Positions 1 to 8,716 of a stretch of 64,000 bases of DNA are shown here, one piece after another. The notes under the pieces were generated by a model. The model was not told where the DNA came from and did no database searches. It saw only the letters and a list, made by a program, of their open reading frames with translations. Source of the stretch: Galactobacillus timonensis (GTDB lineage Bacteria > Bacillota_I > Bacilli_A > Erysipelotrichales > Erysipelotrichaceae). Both the position numbers and the translations under genes were made by a program. Numbering within the stretch: the first letter of the stretch is position 1; each line of letters begins with the position of its first letter. The stretch covers positions 1,205,389 through 1,269,388 of the forward strand of contig NZ_LT964739.1 in assembly GCF_900240265.1 (NCBI RefSeq), written 5' to 3'.

Positions 1-75
1 CGCTCCGTGACTCTCCGTGATTTGGTCGCCGTCTGCGCGAATAGGCGTGACAGGCTGTAATACAACGTCAATCAC
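1..75 (-). CDS. Phage head-closure or head-tail adaptor protein, N-terminal part
   Basis: An open frame begins at a GTG (75-73) that overlaps the stop codon of the connector gene and runs off the left edge. It reads MIDVVLQPVTPIRADG and onward. In HK97-like phages a small head-closure (gp7/SPP1 gp16-like) gene follows the gp6-like connector, and the translational overlap fits such an operon. The identity rests on position only, since just 25 codons are visible. Confidence 0.45.
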   Translation of the reverse strand, partial: MIDVVLQPVTPIRADGDQITESHGA

Positions 76-382
76 CCGATCCATCGTCAGCCGCGCCTCC
101 TGCGCATGTATACGCCGCCGCGAGGGATAGCGAGCCTTTCAGCGCCTCATACGCCGCTGCCCATTCGGCTCTGCGCTCATCGTTGCCGTAGCTCGCTTTG
201 AGGTAAAGTTTCAGTGCCTGTCGGATTAGCGAATCATTCAGATCCACCCGTACGCCGGCGGCCTGTAGATCCAGCGCGCCTGCCTCGAGTGTCTGTGTGA
301 TTTCGTCATCCTGTGACGCGGCGGAAATGCGCAGCCAGCTTTTCGCGTATGCGAGCATGTCCTTTGCTGTAGTATCCGCCAT
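68..382 (-). CDS. Phage head-tail connector protein (gp6-like)
   Basis: A 104-residue, mostly helical protein directly downstream of the capsid gene. The pattern of an N-terminal segment (AKSWLRI), then ITQTLEAGALDLQAAGV, then QALKLYLKASYG, resembles gp6-like DNA-packaging/connector proteins, which form the ring joining portal and tail. The ATG at 382 is chosen because a GAGGT (395-391) lies 8 nt upstream; a TTG at 388 is too close to it. The last residues are rich in Ala, Gly and Asp. Family assignment is from size, fold style and gene order, so it is good but not certain. Confidence 0.7.
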   Translation of the reverse strand: MADTTAKDMLAYAKSWLRISAASQDDEITQTLEAGALDLQAAGVRVDLNDSLIRQALKLYLKASYGNDERRAEWAAAYEALKGSLSLAAAYTCAGGAADDGSGD

Positions 383-393
383 GGTCAATCACC

Positions 394-1554
394 TCAGCCG
401 CCGATAGTCAGCGTTGCAAAACTCTTGCTGTCAACCAGACCGGCCTCTGCGCGTGCATAGCCGCTGTAGATGAACGTATGCGATTTGATGTCCTTATCGG
501 ATTCAATCAGCACGTCCGTGACAACATTGTTTACAACTCTCTGCGGGTCGCCTACGAGAATAACGCCATCTGCAACCGCGTCTTCAATGCGAACCTTTGC
601 GCCCAGCAGTGCGCCATCGGCTGCGTCATCGTTGACAGACGGAACAAACAGCGGGCGTCCGGTCGTGTCGGTCAGATTTGCGAGCTGGTTGTAAAGCGTA
701 GAACTCGAAACGTATGCAACCTTCTGCGAGCAGCGCTTCAGTGTGCCGAACAGCTTCGTGATGTCGGTATATGCAAGCTTTGTGCTAGTCAGCTTGTTGC
801 CGGAATCGATAGCGCCCTCAACCGTCGCAACGACGTCAGCCGCCATAGCGTCTGCGAGCTGTGCGCCGATTTCCTGCACCAGATAATTTTCCAGCGCGTC
901 AATTGCCATGTTGCGTGCAGCATAAGAAAGCACTACGTCCTTAGAGTAGTCATTGCCGGCGAGTTTAATCGTTGCAAGCGTGTTCTGTTCGTCATCGTTT
1001 GCTGCGCCCTCAGCGGTCTTCTTTGCCTTGCCGGCCTTGACCTCGGTGTGAACCGGCAGTTCCATAACTACGCCAGTTCCGCGCAGTGTCTGAATGTCGT
1101 CCAGAATGCTGTGGGTTTCGTCAATCGTGTTCCAAATGCGGTCTGCAATCTGTGTCGGGATTACGCCGGCCAGCGTTTCGGTCGTGTGCGTAAAGTCCGC
1201 ATTGACCATTTCATAAGCCTGCTTTTCGGCGTCGTTGAGATCGCGGCCGCTGATGCGCTTCAGGAACGCATTGCGATATTCGGGTGTTGCTGCAAGATTC
1301 ATGTTTTCAGTCATCGTTCTATCCTCCATATTGACTTTTGTATTAGCGGCCATAGCCATAAACGGCGCCGCGGGTTTTGTGTTTGCCATTGCGGCTTTTT
1401 CGGCGGCCGCTGCCTTTTCTGCTTCAAACGCCTTCCGGGTCGCCTCAGCCTCCGCCTTGATGGCGTCAGCTTCGTCTAACCGTCCGGCCTGTGCGGCGTC
1501 CTTACCGCGCGCCGCGAGATCCTTCATCTTGTCCTGGTACTCATTGAGTGTCAT
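394..1554 (-). CDS. Phage major capsid protein, HK97 family
   Basis: A 386-residue protein that forms the icosahedral shell. The first 60-75 residues are a charged, Ala/Glu/Lys-rich helical stretch, as in the delta (scaffold) domain of HK97 capsids. This is normally removed by the phage protease encoded just upstream. The mature part has the expected features: TLAGVIPTQIADRIW, then a central region ending QKVAYVSSSTLY, then a C-terminal segment DIKSHTFIYSGYARAEAGL. A GGAGG precedes the ATG. It lies between the ClpP-like protease and the connector, the usual order. The cleavage site cannot be placed from sequence alone. Confidence 0.9.
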   Translation of the reverse strand: MTLNEYQDKMKDLAARGKDAAQAGRLDEADAIKAEAEATRKAFEAEKAAAAEKAAMANTKPAAPFMAMAANTKVNMEDRTMTENMNLAATPEYRNAFLKRISGRDLNDAEKQAYEMVNADFTHTTETLAGVIPTQIADRIWNTIDETHSILDDIQTLRGTGVVMELPVHTEVKAGKAKKTAEGAANDDEQNTLATIKLAGNDYSKDVVLSYAARNMAIDALENYLVQEIGAQLADAMAADVVATVEGAIDSGNKLTSTKLAYTDITKLFGTLKRCSQKVAYVSSSTLYNQLANLTDTTGRPLFVPSVNDDAADGALLGAKVRIEDAVADGVILVGDPQRVVNNVVTDVLIESDKDIKSHTFIYSGYARAEAGLVDSKSFATLTIGG

Positions 1555-1558
1555 TTTT

Positions 1559-2218
1559 TTAATCCTCCGTGTTCAGGTTGTCGAAATACTCAATCAGCGC
1601 TTCACGCTTTGCTCTCAGACGCGTTTTAACGGCCTCTGGAAGCGTTTCTGCGGTGCTGTTGGTAAACTGTCCGTCTCCGCCCGTTTTGTCGCTCTGCGGG
1701 GCTGAAATCGCGTCAATCAGGCCGTAGTCTAGCGCGTCCTGCGCGGTCAGCCACGTTTCGTGATCCATAAGCGATAAAGCGTCCTTTTCCGTCATGCCGG
1801 TCTTTGCGACATACGCGGCGGCGATTGCGCGGTTTGCGGTCTTCAGTGCTTCACTAGCGGCGTCCATATCGCGGTAATCGCCAGATGCGGTCGTTGATAC
1901 GTTGTGGACCATCATGCGCGCCGTCGGTTCCATGTCGCACCACCCGGCCATAGCAATGACTGAAGCGGCCGATGCCGCCTCGCCGGTGATGTGGATGTGC
2001 ACACGGTCGCCTGCGCGCTTCAGTGCGGAATAAATCTCGCTGCCTGCGTTGATCTCGCCGCCAGGGCTATTGATGTATACGTCCAGCGGTTCGTTTGCGT
2101 CTGCGCTCGCGATTGCGTCGGATACGGCGCTCGGGTGCGTTTGTGTCATGCCCATGTAGTCGTAAATCCATGCGTCGTCATCGGATACAATCACGCCGCG
2201 CACGTTAATATCACTCAT
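1559..2218 (-). CDS. Phage prohead protease, ClpP-like serine protease
   Basis: A 219-residue member of the ClpP/S14 fold used by many phages to mature the prohead and remove the capsid scaffold domain. DVYINSPGGEINAG is the oxyanion-region motif. ITGEAASAASVIAMAG carries the likely nucleophilic Ser, and ARMMVHN carries the catalytic His. A strong AAGGAGGT lies 8 nt upstream of the ATG, inside the end of the portal gene. The last 50 residues are charged and probably not part of the protease core. It sits between portal and capsid as expected. Confidence 0.9.
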   Translation of the reverse strand: MSDINVRGVIVSDDDAWIYDYMGMTQTHPSAVSDAIASADANEPLDVYINSPGGEINAGSEIYSALKRAGDRVHIHITGEAASAASVIAMAGWCDMEPTARMMVHNVSTTASGDYRDMDAASEALKTANRAIAAAYVAKTGMTEKDALSLMDHETWLTAQDALDYGLIDAISAPQSDKTGGDGQFTNSTAETLPEAVKTRLRAKREALIEYFDNLNTED

Positions 2219-3482
2219 TGGGTGCTACCTCCTTAGGTTTGATATTTGCGTCCGGAAATGTCAGATCGTCAGCGCTCGCCGTAATCCGGCGCGCGTCGGT
2301 GTCTGCGCTTTCCGTATCGGTTCCAGTAACGGCAGCTGTATCGAGACGCCGAATCGGTTCATCTCCGCCCGGAACAGGTGCCAAATTAAATGCGCGCCGC
2401 CATTCGTTAGGCGTAAGCGCTCCACGGTCAACCATTGCGCTAAGCGCGAGTTTTGTGTTCAGTGATGCACTGTCCCACGCGCTCGCCTCGAATACGATAC
2501 GATTGCCGAACGCGCGCTCGCGTCTGCTGAAAAGTTTTCGCGTAAATTCAGCGCTTAACTGCCGCTCAATCGGTTCAATCTGTGCGTCGAAATATGCCGT
2601 TGTCTGCGCTTCGTTTGCCTTGTTTGATACGATATCCGGCGATACGCCAAACAGCGCGTAAATGCGCGCCGTCGTACGGTCAATGACGTCAGCGTTCGGT
2701 ACGTAATCGTGCGTTGATACCTGCTGCGCGTCGGCCATACTGTTAACGCCCGCCACGCCGGATGTGTTTGCTGTAGATAGCCACGTACGCGCGAATTCAT
2801 CCGTCTGCCTTTTCATGTCGCTAGGCGGCAGCACCGACTTAAATTTCAACAGCCACCGGATAGCGCCGCCGTTTTTGATCGCGTTGATAATGCCCTGATC
2901 GGTGGTTGTTACAACGTCCAGAAGCGGGGCAAGCGCCGGCGCGATAGGTGAGCCGAACAGCTCGTTATCGTGGTAATCGCGGCGGATGTGGATAACGTCG
3001 TCGTAATCGAAACTGAACCGTTTGCCGTTTGTCAGCGTGAATGTCAGATAAAGCGCCCCCGCTGGCGTATATGCGGCGTCTACGCTTGTTGCGGCGATAG
3101 GGTATATAGCAATAGCGTTTCCGTAATCGTCGCGCTGAATCACCGCGAATGCGTTGCCGTTTAGCATTAGCTGCGAGGCAAGTTTTTCAAGCATTGCCTG
3201 CATCGTCATATATTGGTTTGGCTCTTCAAGCAGAAACCGAATACTGTTTGACGGATTGACGCGGATGTCGCGCCCGCCATCGTCTCGCGTCGTTTCGATA
3301 ATATGTTTCGGCGTCAATTTGCCCACGGCCGAAACTGCGGGGCGTGTGCATGCGCGTACGATATCGCTGCGATAAACCGAACCGCTCCATGCGTATACGC
3401 CGCGCGTATCGGATGTCATTAGCTCAACGCCGGAAACGCGGCGCGGGTTAATAAGTGCTCTGAATCGTGAAAAAATGCTCAT
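2211..3482 (-). CDS. Phage portal protein, HK97 family
   Basis: A 423-residue portal subunit; twelve copies form the DNA entry vertex of the head. Visible hallmarks are the N-terminal IFSRFRALINPRR, a segment NPSNSIRFLLEEPNQYMTMQAMLEKLASQLMLNGNAF-type (long, residues about 75-115), and IYALFGVSPDIVSNKANEAQTTAYFDAQIEPIE-type in the C-terminal half. The ATG at 3482 overlaps the terminase stop as TGATG; a TTG one codon earlier is possible. The 3' end overlaps the protease start by 8 bases. The final 60 residues are variable and Asp/Thr-rich. Confidence 0.92.
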   Translation of the reverse strand: MSIFSRFRALINPRRVSGVELMTSDTRGVYAWSGSVYRSDIVRACTRPAVSAVGKLTPKHIIETTRDDGGRDIRVNPSNSIRFLLEEPNQYMTMQAMLEKLASQLMLNGNAFAVIQRDDYGNAIAIYPIAATSVDAAYTPAGALYLTFTLTNGKRFSFDYDDVIHIRRDYHDNELFGSPIAPALAPLLDVVTTTDQGIINAIKNGGAIRWLLKFKSVLPPSDMKRQTDEFARTWLSTANTSGVAGVNSMADAQQVSTHDYVPNADVIDRTTARIYALFGVSPDIVSNKANEAQTTAYFDAQIEPIERQLSAEFTRKLFSRRERAFGNRIVFEASAWDSASLNTKLALSAMVDRGALTPNEWRRAFNLAPVPGGDEPIRRLDTAAVTGTDTESADTDARRITASADDLTFPDANIKPKEVAPNE

Positions 3483-5167
3483 CAATGCGCCTCCGTTTCG
3501 CTTTCATATTGCGCCCACGAACTGTATTCATCCGCGTGCTGGTCATATACCGTGTACGCGTCAAGCAGGGCGGCAAATGCGTCAATGCGCCCGCTTTGCT
3601 TGCCCTTCACCGGCTGTATGTTCCCGTTTGTGTCGGTCCGTACGTATGTGTTGCCCAGACACCATTTCATAACGGGGTTGTTGTCGTAGTTAATGCGGTG
3701 CGCCTCCAAATCAGCGCGCAAGTTCTTCATCGGCCCGGATAGCGTGATAACGCCCTGTCGGACCGGAACCATTGTCTGCTCGCCAAATTCAGCGCTGAAC
3801 TGCGCCAATAGCGAATCGTCAATGTGCCACGGGTCATAGCCAATCCATATCGGCCAGATTCCTTGCGTATCGCGCTGATCGCGGAACCAATCCAAAAATA
3901 CGCGCTTGTTAACGCGTACGTCGTCCACAATTGTTATCATCCCGCGCTGCGCCCATAGCTCATAAGGCGCCCCGTCGGTGTTTGTGCGCGTTGCGTCGCT
4001 GGTTGCGCTCAGTTTTGTGCGCGGTATCCAGCAGTGTGTGCGCACGAGGATCTCATTGCTGTCCGCTCTCCTGCCGATCAGTACGGCGGCGTTCATATCC
4101 ACGCTGTCGGCGGCGTCCATACCGCCAATCGCATAGCGCGGGAACGGACCAGTAATGCGCGCCTCGTTGTTCAATACGTCCCACGGCAACCATGCCTGCG
4201 ATGCATTTGCGATAATATTGAAATCTTTCACAAGCACCGTTGCCATATCAGGCGGGGATGCTTTTGCTTTTTCGACATTAGCTCGCAATTCGCCAATCTT
4301 CTTGATCGCACCCAAACCCGGGTTGCTTTTCACCCATAGGCGCTCATCGTCGATCTCACGGCGGTCATCCTGCTCATAAATTAGTGGCAGGAATCGTTCG
4401 TCCTCTACCGTGCCGTCCAGCACTTTGCTTGCGTACTCGTACTGTGCGTCATATACGCTATTACGGATAAAGCCAGCTGTGGTGATCTCGAATAGCAGGG
4501 GCTGTCTGCGTGCGCTCATCGACTGCCGCATGAGGTCATACAAATCACGGTCACGTATTGCAGCCAGCTCGTCGATGATTGCGCAATGTGCGTTCAGGCC
4601 ATCCATGCCGTTGGTGTTACTTGCAAGAGCCCGGATGTATCCAAAATTGGCGGTACAGTAAATATCATTTTGCCGCTTGCGGGCGACTGACTTTAGTGCT
4701 CCGCTGTGCTGCAACATGTGTGCACACTCCAGATATGTATGCTGTGCCTGCTCGCGCTTTGTCGCTAGGCAGTAAATCTCGGGTGCGCCCTCACGGTCAG
4801 CGATCAGCATGTAAAGTGCGACCGCTGCGACCAATGTGCTCTTTCCGTTCTTGCGTGCCATGATGATCACGCACTCATGGAACCGGCGCATTCCGTTATC
4901 ATCTACAAAGCCAAACAAAGCGTTCAATGCGGCTTTCTGGTATAGCTCCAGTCGGATCGGCGCACCAAAATTTCCTTGCGATTGACGGCAAAACCGCTCG
5001 ATAAACTCAATAGGGCGGTTAGCGCGTACGGGGTCATAGTGATATTTGCCGGGGCGCTCGTAGTCGTATAGCAGGCGCCTGTACTCTGTGATCAGCTTCG
5101 TGCATGCGGGGATCTCGCCATTGATGATCTTGTGCGCATACTCAAGCATGTAAACGGTCTCCGCCAT
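3482..5167 (-). CDS. Phage terminase large subunit
   Basis: A 561-residue packaging motor. The N-terminal ATPase has a Walker A-like IMARKNGKSTLVA (near residue 105) and a Walker B-like HCAIIDELAA. The C-terminal nuclease domain has IGGMDAADSVDMNAAVLIG, with an acidic pair typical of the RNase H-like TerL nuclease, and a later IWIGYDPWHID. This is the YmfN/HK97-type TerL rather than the T4 type. The start is the ATG at 5167, because GGAGGT (5180-5175) lies 7 nt upstream; an upstream GTG overlaps that site. Small terminase precedes it and portal follows with a 1-nt overlap. Confidence 0.93.
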   Translation of the reverse strand: MAETVYMLEYAHKIINGEIPACTKLITEYRRLLYDYERPGKYHYDPVRANRPIEFIERFCRQSQGNFGAPIRLELYQKAALNALFGFVDDNGMRRFHECVIIMARKNGKSTLVAAVALYMLIADREGAPEIYCLATKREQAQHTYLECAHMLQHSGALKSVARKRQNDIYCTANFGYIRALASNTNGMDGLNAHCAIIDELAAIRDRDLYDLMRQSMSARRQPLLFEITTAGFIRNSVYDAQYEYASKVLDGTVEDERFLPLIYEQDDRREIDDERLWVKSNPGLGAIKKIGELRANVEKAKASPPDMATVLVKDFNIIANASQAWLPWDVLNNEARITGPFPRYAIGGMDAADSVDMNAAVLIGRRADSNEILVRTHCWIPRTKLSATSDATRTNTDGAPYELWAQRGMITIVDDVRVNKRVFLDWFRDQRDTQGIWPIWIGYDPWHIDDSLLAQFSAEFGEQTMVPVRQGVITLSGPMKNLRADLEAHRINYDNNPVMKWCLGNTYVRTDTNGNIQPVKGKQSGRIDAFAALLDAYTVYDQHADEYSSWAQYESETEAH

Positions 5168-5183
5168 CGTACGCACCTCCGTT

Positions 5184-5561
5184 TCATTCGTCTTCTTCGT
5201 CGTCCTCGCCGTTGATAAAGCGCATTAGCTCAGCGGCTCCGTCTTCGTCTTTGCCAAAACTGTCGGTGATCTTGATTAGCGTTTTGACGGTCGCGTTTGC
5301 CGAGTTTGATGTGTTTGTGAACTCTTTGACACACGGGTTTGCATACGTGTTGCGCTCACCTTTGACGTATGACTTCTCAGTGGTCACGCCGTCTCTTTCG
5401 ATTGACTTGCGCAATTCATCGAGGATCTTCAGCTGCGTCAAATAGCGCTCAAAAGTGGTGCAAAAAAAGAAATTATTCTGCACGCCACGCTTTTTGGCGA
5501 TCTCAAGAATCTTTTCTGCCTGTTCTGTCAGTTCACGGTCCTTTTTCGTTTTTCCAGCCAT
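5184..5561 (-). CDS. Phage terminase small subunit (P27-like)
   Basis: A 125-residue basic-then-acidic protein beginning MAGKTKKDRELTEQAEKIL, directly upstream of the large terminase. Small terminases bind the packaging site and load TerL. The helical core with YLTQLKILDELRKSIERDGV resembles P27-type small terminases, which often carry such a segment before a Thr/Asn-rich linker (VKGERNTYANPC) and a C-terminal helix. The tail is strongly acidic (GEDDEEDE). The ATG at 5561 has GGAGGT 5 nt upstream, so a longer in-frame extension is not needed. Assignment rests on position plus this pattern. Confidence 0.75.
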   Translation of the reverse strand: MAGKTKKDRELTEQAEKILEIAKKRGVQNNFFFCTTFERYLTQLKILDELRKSIERDGVTTEKSYVKGERNTYANPCVKEFTNTSNSANATVKTLIKITDSFGKDEDGAAELMRFINGEDDEEDE

Positions 5562-5746
5562 GTAGCACCTCCAGATTGCAAGCAAAAGAAAAACATCGGC
5601 GCTTCACGGCATCCGATATCTTGATATCTATGTAAATTCTTTCAGCAAATCAATGAAACTTTCATGAAATGGACTGAAAGATAGCGAAAAAAGTGTAAAA
5701 TCGCCGCTCGGCAGTGCAAAGCCCCATGGCTCGGCTTCCCGCGGCA

Positions 5747-6133
5747 TCATGATTCTTTGTGAAAAGGGGGGATGCCCTTCACAAATTTTTCTTCATCTGT
5801 TTCGCGGATTCCGATTGGATCGCCGTTCTCGCCAAACATTACGCGCCGGCTGCGTTGTTTTGCCAGTGCCTCGTTGTGTCCCCATGCGTGACCCGGTAAT
5901 GCATTGTGGCATTGCCAGCATACAAGCTGAAGATTTGCGAACGATAACGTCACATTCGGATCGCTGATGTTCGCCGGCGTGATCATCGTTTTGTGATGGA
6001 CAATCTCGCCCAGACGTTCGTGGCATATCTCGCAGATACCGCCGTCAATGCCGCGCCGGTAGTCGATATATGCCTGTCTGGTTTGTCGCCATCGTTTAGA
6101 CGTGTAAAACCAGCGTGCGTAGTCGTGCGCCAT
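5747..6133 (-). CDS. Phage HNH endonuclease
   Basis: A 128-residue HNH nuclease of the kind that works with HK97-type terminases during DNA packaging. The zinc-bound motif is clear: CEICHERLGEIVHHK supplies the first Cys pair and the His pair, followed by N in SFANLQ and a second pair CWQCHN. The N-terminus (ARWFYTSKRWRQTRQAYI) is the typical short basic helix before the motif. The ATG at 6133 is chosen because GGAGGC lies 4 nt upstream; the open frame extends further but only to a TTG without a ribosome site. It lies directly before the terminase genes. Confidence 0.88.
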   Translation of the reverse strand: MAHDYARWFYTSKRWRQTRQAYIDYRRGIDGGICEICHERLGEIVHHKTMITPANISDPNVTLSFANLQLVCWQCHNALPGHAWGHNEALAKQRSRRVMFGENGDPIGIRETDEEKFVKGIPPFHKES

Positions 6134-6280
6134 TTGTGCCTCCGTGCGTTCACATACAGATACCGCCGGCGGAAGGTTGCCGGCAGGAAAGAAATCATTC
6201 AGATATTTGTCGAGGGAGAGGAAATTTTGCACCGGCCCGGCGATATCTGTATGCAAACGCGCCAGCGGATAAATGCATAC

Positions 6281-6313
6281 AAAAAGGGCAGGCCCGTTTA
6301 GAACCTGTCCTTT
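6281..6313 (-). terminator. Rho-independent terminator after the late-regulator gene
   Basis: On the minus strand, AAAGGACAGG and CCTGCCCTTT form a 10-bp stem with one wobble or mismatch, followed by a run of T. It separates the early block (right) from the HNH/terminase block. Confidence 0.7.
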
Positions 6314-6368
6314 GCCTATTCATCCACTATAAGAATATTAGCACAAATTCAGTATCAATGCAAACTTT

Positions 6369-6869
6369 TTAGCGCAATTCGTCAACATTTCTGCAGTAAT
6401 TTTCAACGGCTGTAAGGATTTTTTTGCGAATGCCGCTGCGCGTCATATCGTAGCGCTGCTCCATAATCAGATCAAATTCGGCATGCTGGTATTTGTCTAT
6501 AGCCATTGCGCGCGTTGTATCGTCCAGTCCTGACAGCATACGATTCACCGCCGCCATACGCTCCTGCGCGTCAATCATCCGTTGCCGGATTTCGTCGCGC
6601 CTGACGATTTCCCGTTCATGGTCAATCGTCGGACGCTCCCCGCCGATATTCCGGCCCGCAACGATTTTGTCATAGCGGATCGCGTTACACCCGCATTCGC
6701 GCGTATACGATTCCTGCAAGCGATCATTACACCGCGCAACCTCTGCAGCATAGAACTCGTAATCGGCGAGGTCACGTAACAACCGCCGCGCCTGCCATTC
6801 GTAATACCGCGCGTCATCCGTATGCGCGCCTGCTGCTGCCGGCGCCGTCACAATTTCTCTCTCACTCAT
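6369..6869 (-). CDS. Phage late transcription regulator-like protein (RinA/ArpU type)
   Basis: A 166-residue charged helical protein. RinA/ArpU-type proteins activate phage late operons and usually sit just upstream of the HNH/terminase genes, as here. The C-terminal third (FDLIMEQRYDMTRSGIRKKILTAVENY) looks like the sigma-70 region 4-like helix-turn-helix seen in that group. The first 100 residues are coiled-coil-like with two Cys (ECGC). The start has GGGAGG 5-6 nt upstream. A terminator lies just past its end. The role follows from context and the HTH-like tail; direct family membership is moderate. Confidence 0.6.
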   Translation of the reverse strand: MSEREIVTAPAAAGAHTDDARYYEWQARRLLRDLADYEFYAAEVARCNDRLQESYTRECGCNAIRYDKIVAGRNIGGERPTIDHEREIVRRDEIRQRMIDAQERMAAVNRMLSGLDDTTRAMAIDKYQHAEFDLIMEQRYDMTRSGIRKKILTAVENYCRNVDELR

Positions 6870-6880
6870 GTGCGCCTCCC

Positions 6881-8695
6881 TCAGAACGGCAGATCCGCCC
6901 AGTCGTCATCGCTAGCGCTGAATAGAACGGTATCGTCAACAGCTGTTTTTTCCGCCGTCGTGCTTCCGCTCATAGCGTCAGCGCGCCGTTCGATCTCAGC
7001 CGTGTTTCCGTAGCTGTTGCCTGACGCGTTATCTGCAGCCGGACCGCCCATATCAGCAACCGCCTGTGCCATATGTTCAGCGCGGTCACTCGCCTCTGCG
7101 GCGCGCTTTGCACTGCCCGTCGTATCAATTTCCGCGTAGCCGTTAGCTGTGCGCATAATCGGATGTCCCTCACGCCCATACAGCTCAGCAGGTTTTTTCT
7201 GTAGCGGCGAATAGCCCGCAACCCTCAACCAGCCCCGAACGGTCGTTGCTGTCGGTTTGTAGCCGATACGGTTTGCAAATTCTGTAATGAATGTGTTTAC
7301 ATCGATTCCGCACACCGTCGGATCTTTTTCCGTAGCCGTAACGTTTGCGTTTTCGATCATGTAGCGGATGATGCTGTCGGCGGCATAGCCAAACACCTTA
7401 TCGCGGACCTCTTTTGTATGGCCCATTTTCAGCGTGTCGGCATCGTCCTGCCCCTCGAGCAGTACGCCGTCTGTGCTTCCATCCGTAATCCGTGTGAACG
7501 TCGGATATTGCCACCACACGTCAATCGGGTCTGATTCCGGAAACGACCGCGCGATTGTCTCGAGTCTGAACGCTGTCGCTCCATCCGGTGCGTTCTGAAT
7601 GGCGCCATTGTCCAATCGGCTGAGCGTCATAATGCAGTCCGGCGCGCGGCTGAATACGCCTGCGCCAACGCCGCGGTCGAGTACAGATTTCAGTGCGCTG
7701 TTGCCCTTTGCGTAATGGTGAACAATCATCACCGATGCCCCTGTCTGTTCGTTCAGTGCGCTGACCTGCGCATATGCGGCGGTTACGTCAGCATTGCTGT
7801 TTTCGTCACCGTCGATAATGCGATACAGCGGGTCAATGATAATCAGGCCGATCTGCACGCCCTCTGTTGCGCGGATCTGATCCACCATCGCGGTGAGAAC
7901 GGTTACGAGGTCGGTGATTTTAATTGCGCGCCCGCGGAGGGTTAATACGCGCAGATTCGGCAGCGGGTAATCGATACCGCGAGCCGATTTAATGCGCTCG
8001 ATTCTGTTGCGCACCTCAGTGTCCTTCAGTTCCAGATTTACATACAGTACCGGCGTCTGCGCGACATGCAGCCCCAGCCACTGCGCATGGTTTTCACCGG
8101 CAGTGCAAGCGATAGCGAGTTCCAGAACCAGCCATGATTTGCCGGCTTTCGGCGGTGCGCTGATAATGCCGATCGAGTTATTGCGCATATGGCCCTCGAT
8201 CAGCTCTGCATCAAGCGCCGGGCAATCGGACATACTGCGCGTGTAAATTCCCTGCGGACCGGCGATATGGTGCTGCGCCATCAACCGGCGCGCAGATACC
8301 GCACGCGTGCGCTCGCCGTCTTCATCGGTAATTGCATATGTCGGCACCCACGTATCCGTCTTCCCGTCATATGCGCGTCCGACAATGCGGGCGCCCTTAG
8401 TTTTCGCGATCAGCGCCGGAACGGCCGCCGGGCTTAATGCCTGCCCCGCCTGCTGTTCAAACGCCCACGCGATCTCGCGCGCTGTCATACCGCTCTGCCC
8501 GCGCAGAATTTCTGCAAAGATCCGGGCATTGCGTTCTGCTTTTTCGGCCCGCTTTGCGGCGGCTTCGGCTTTTGCGTCTGTTTCCTGCGCTTCGGCTTCG
8601 ACCGTCGCGGCGTCGTTTTCCTCTGCCGCTTCGGTCATCGCCTCATTCGTTACTGCGTCATTGATTTCGTTTTTGATTTCATCCATAATTTCCAT
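6881..8695 (-). CDS. Phage replication AAA ATPase (RepA/AAA_25 type)
   Basis: A 604-residue protein with a low-complexity Ala/Glu-rich N-terminus (residues 1-55). A helical segment follows, then a RecA-like ATPase: SAPPKAGKSW is Walker A (near residue 185), LIIIDPLY is Walker B, and VMIVHHYAKG is a sensor/loop motif of RepA-like helicases. Around residues 425-500, NTFITEFANRIGYKPTATTVRGWL looks like a winged helix. The C-terminal 80 residues are disordered-looking. It probably drives phage replication as a helicase or helicase-primase partner. The ATG has GAGAGGAA upstream. The nuclease gene lies just upstream in the same operon. Confidence 0.8.
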   Translation of the reverse strand: MEIMDEIKNEINDAVTNEAMTEAAEENDAATVEAEAQETDAKAEAAAKRAEKAERNARIFAEILRGQSGMTAREIAWAFEQQAGQALSPAAVPALIAKTKGARIVGRAYDGKTDTWVPTYAITDEDGERTRAVSARRLMAQHHIAGPQGIYTRSMSDCPALDAELIEGHMRNNSIGIISAPPKAGKSWLVLELAIACTAGENHAQWLGLHVAQTPVLYVNLELKDTEVRNRIERIKSARGIDYPLPNLRVLTLRGRAIKITDLVTVLTAMVDQIRATEGVQIGLIIIDPLYRIIDGDENSNADVTAAYAQVSALNEQTGASVMIVHHYAKGNSALKSVLDRGVGAGVFSRAPDCIMTLSRLDNGAIQNAPDGATAFRLETIARSFPESDPIDVWWQYPTFTRITDGSTDGVLLEGQDDADTLKMGHTKEVRDKVFGYAADSIIRYMIENANVTATEKDPTVCGIDVNTFITEFANRIGYKPTATTVRGWLRVAGYSPLQKKPAELYGREGHPIMRTANGYAEIDTTGSAKRAAEASDRAEHMAQAVADMGGPAADNASGNSYGNTAEIERRADAMSGSTTAEKTAVDDTVLFSASDDDWADLPF

Positions 8696-8716
8696 GTTCC
8701 TCTCTCTCGTTTGTGG

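Noticed and set aside
478..1479. A 333-codon plus-strand frame
   Set aside because: It is antisense to the capsid gene and rich in Cys/Arg/Val without pattern.
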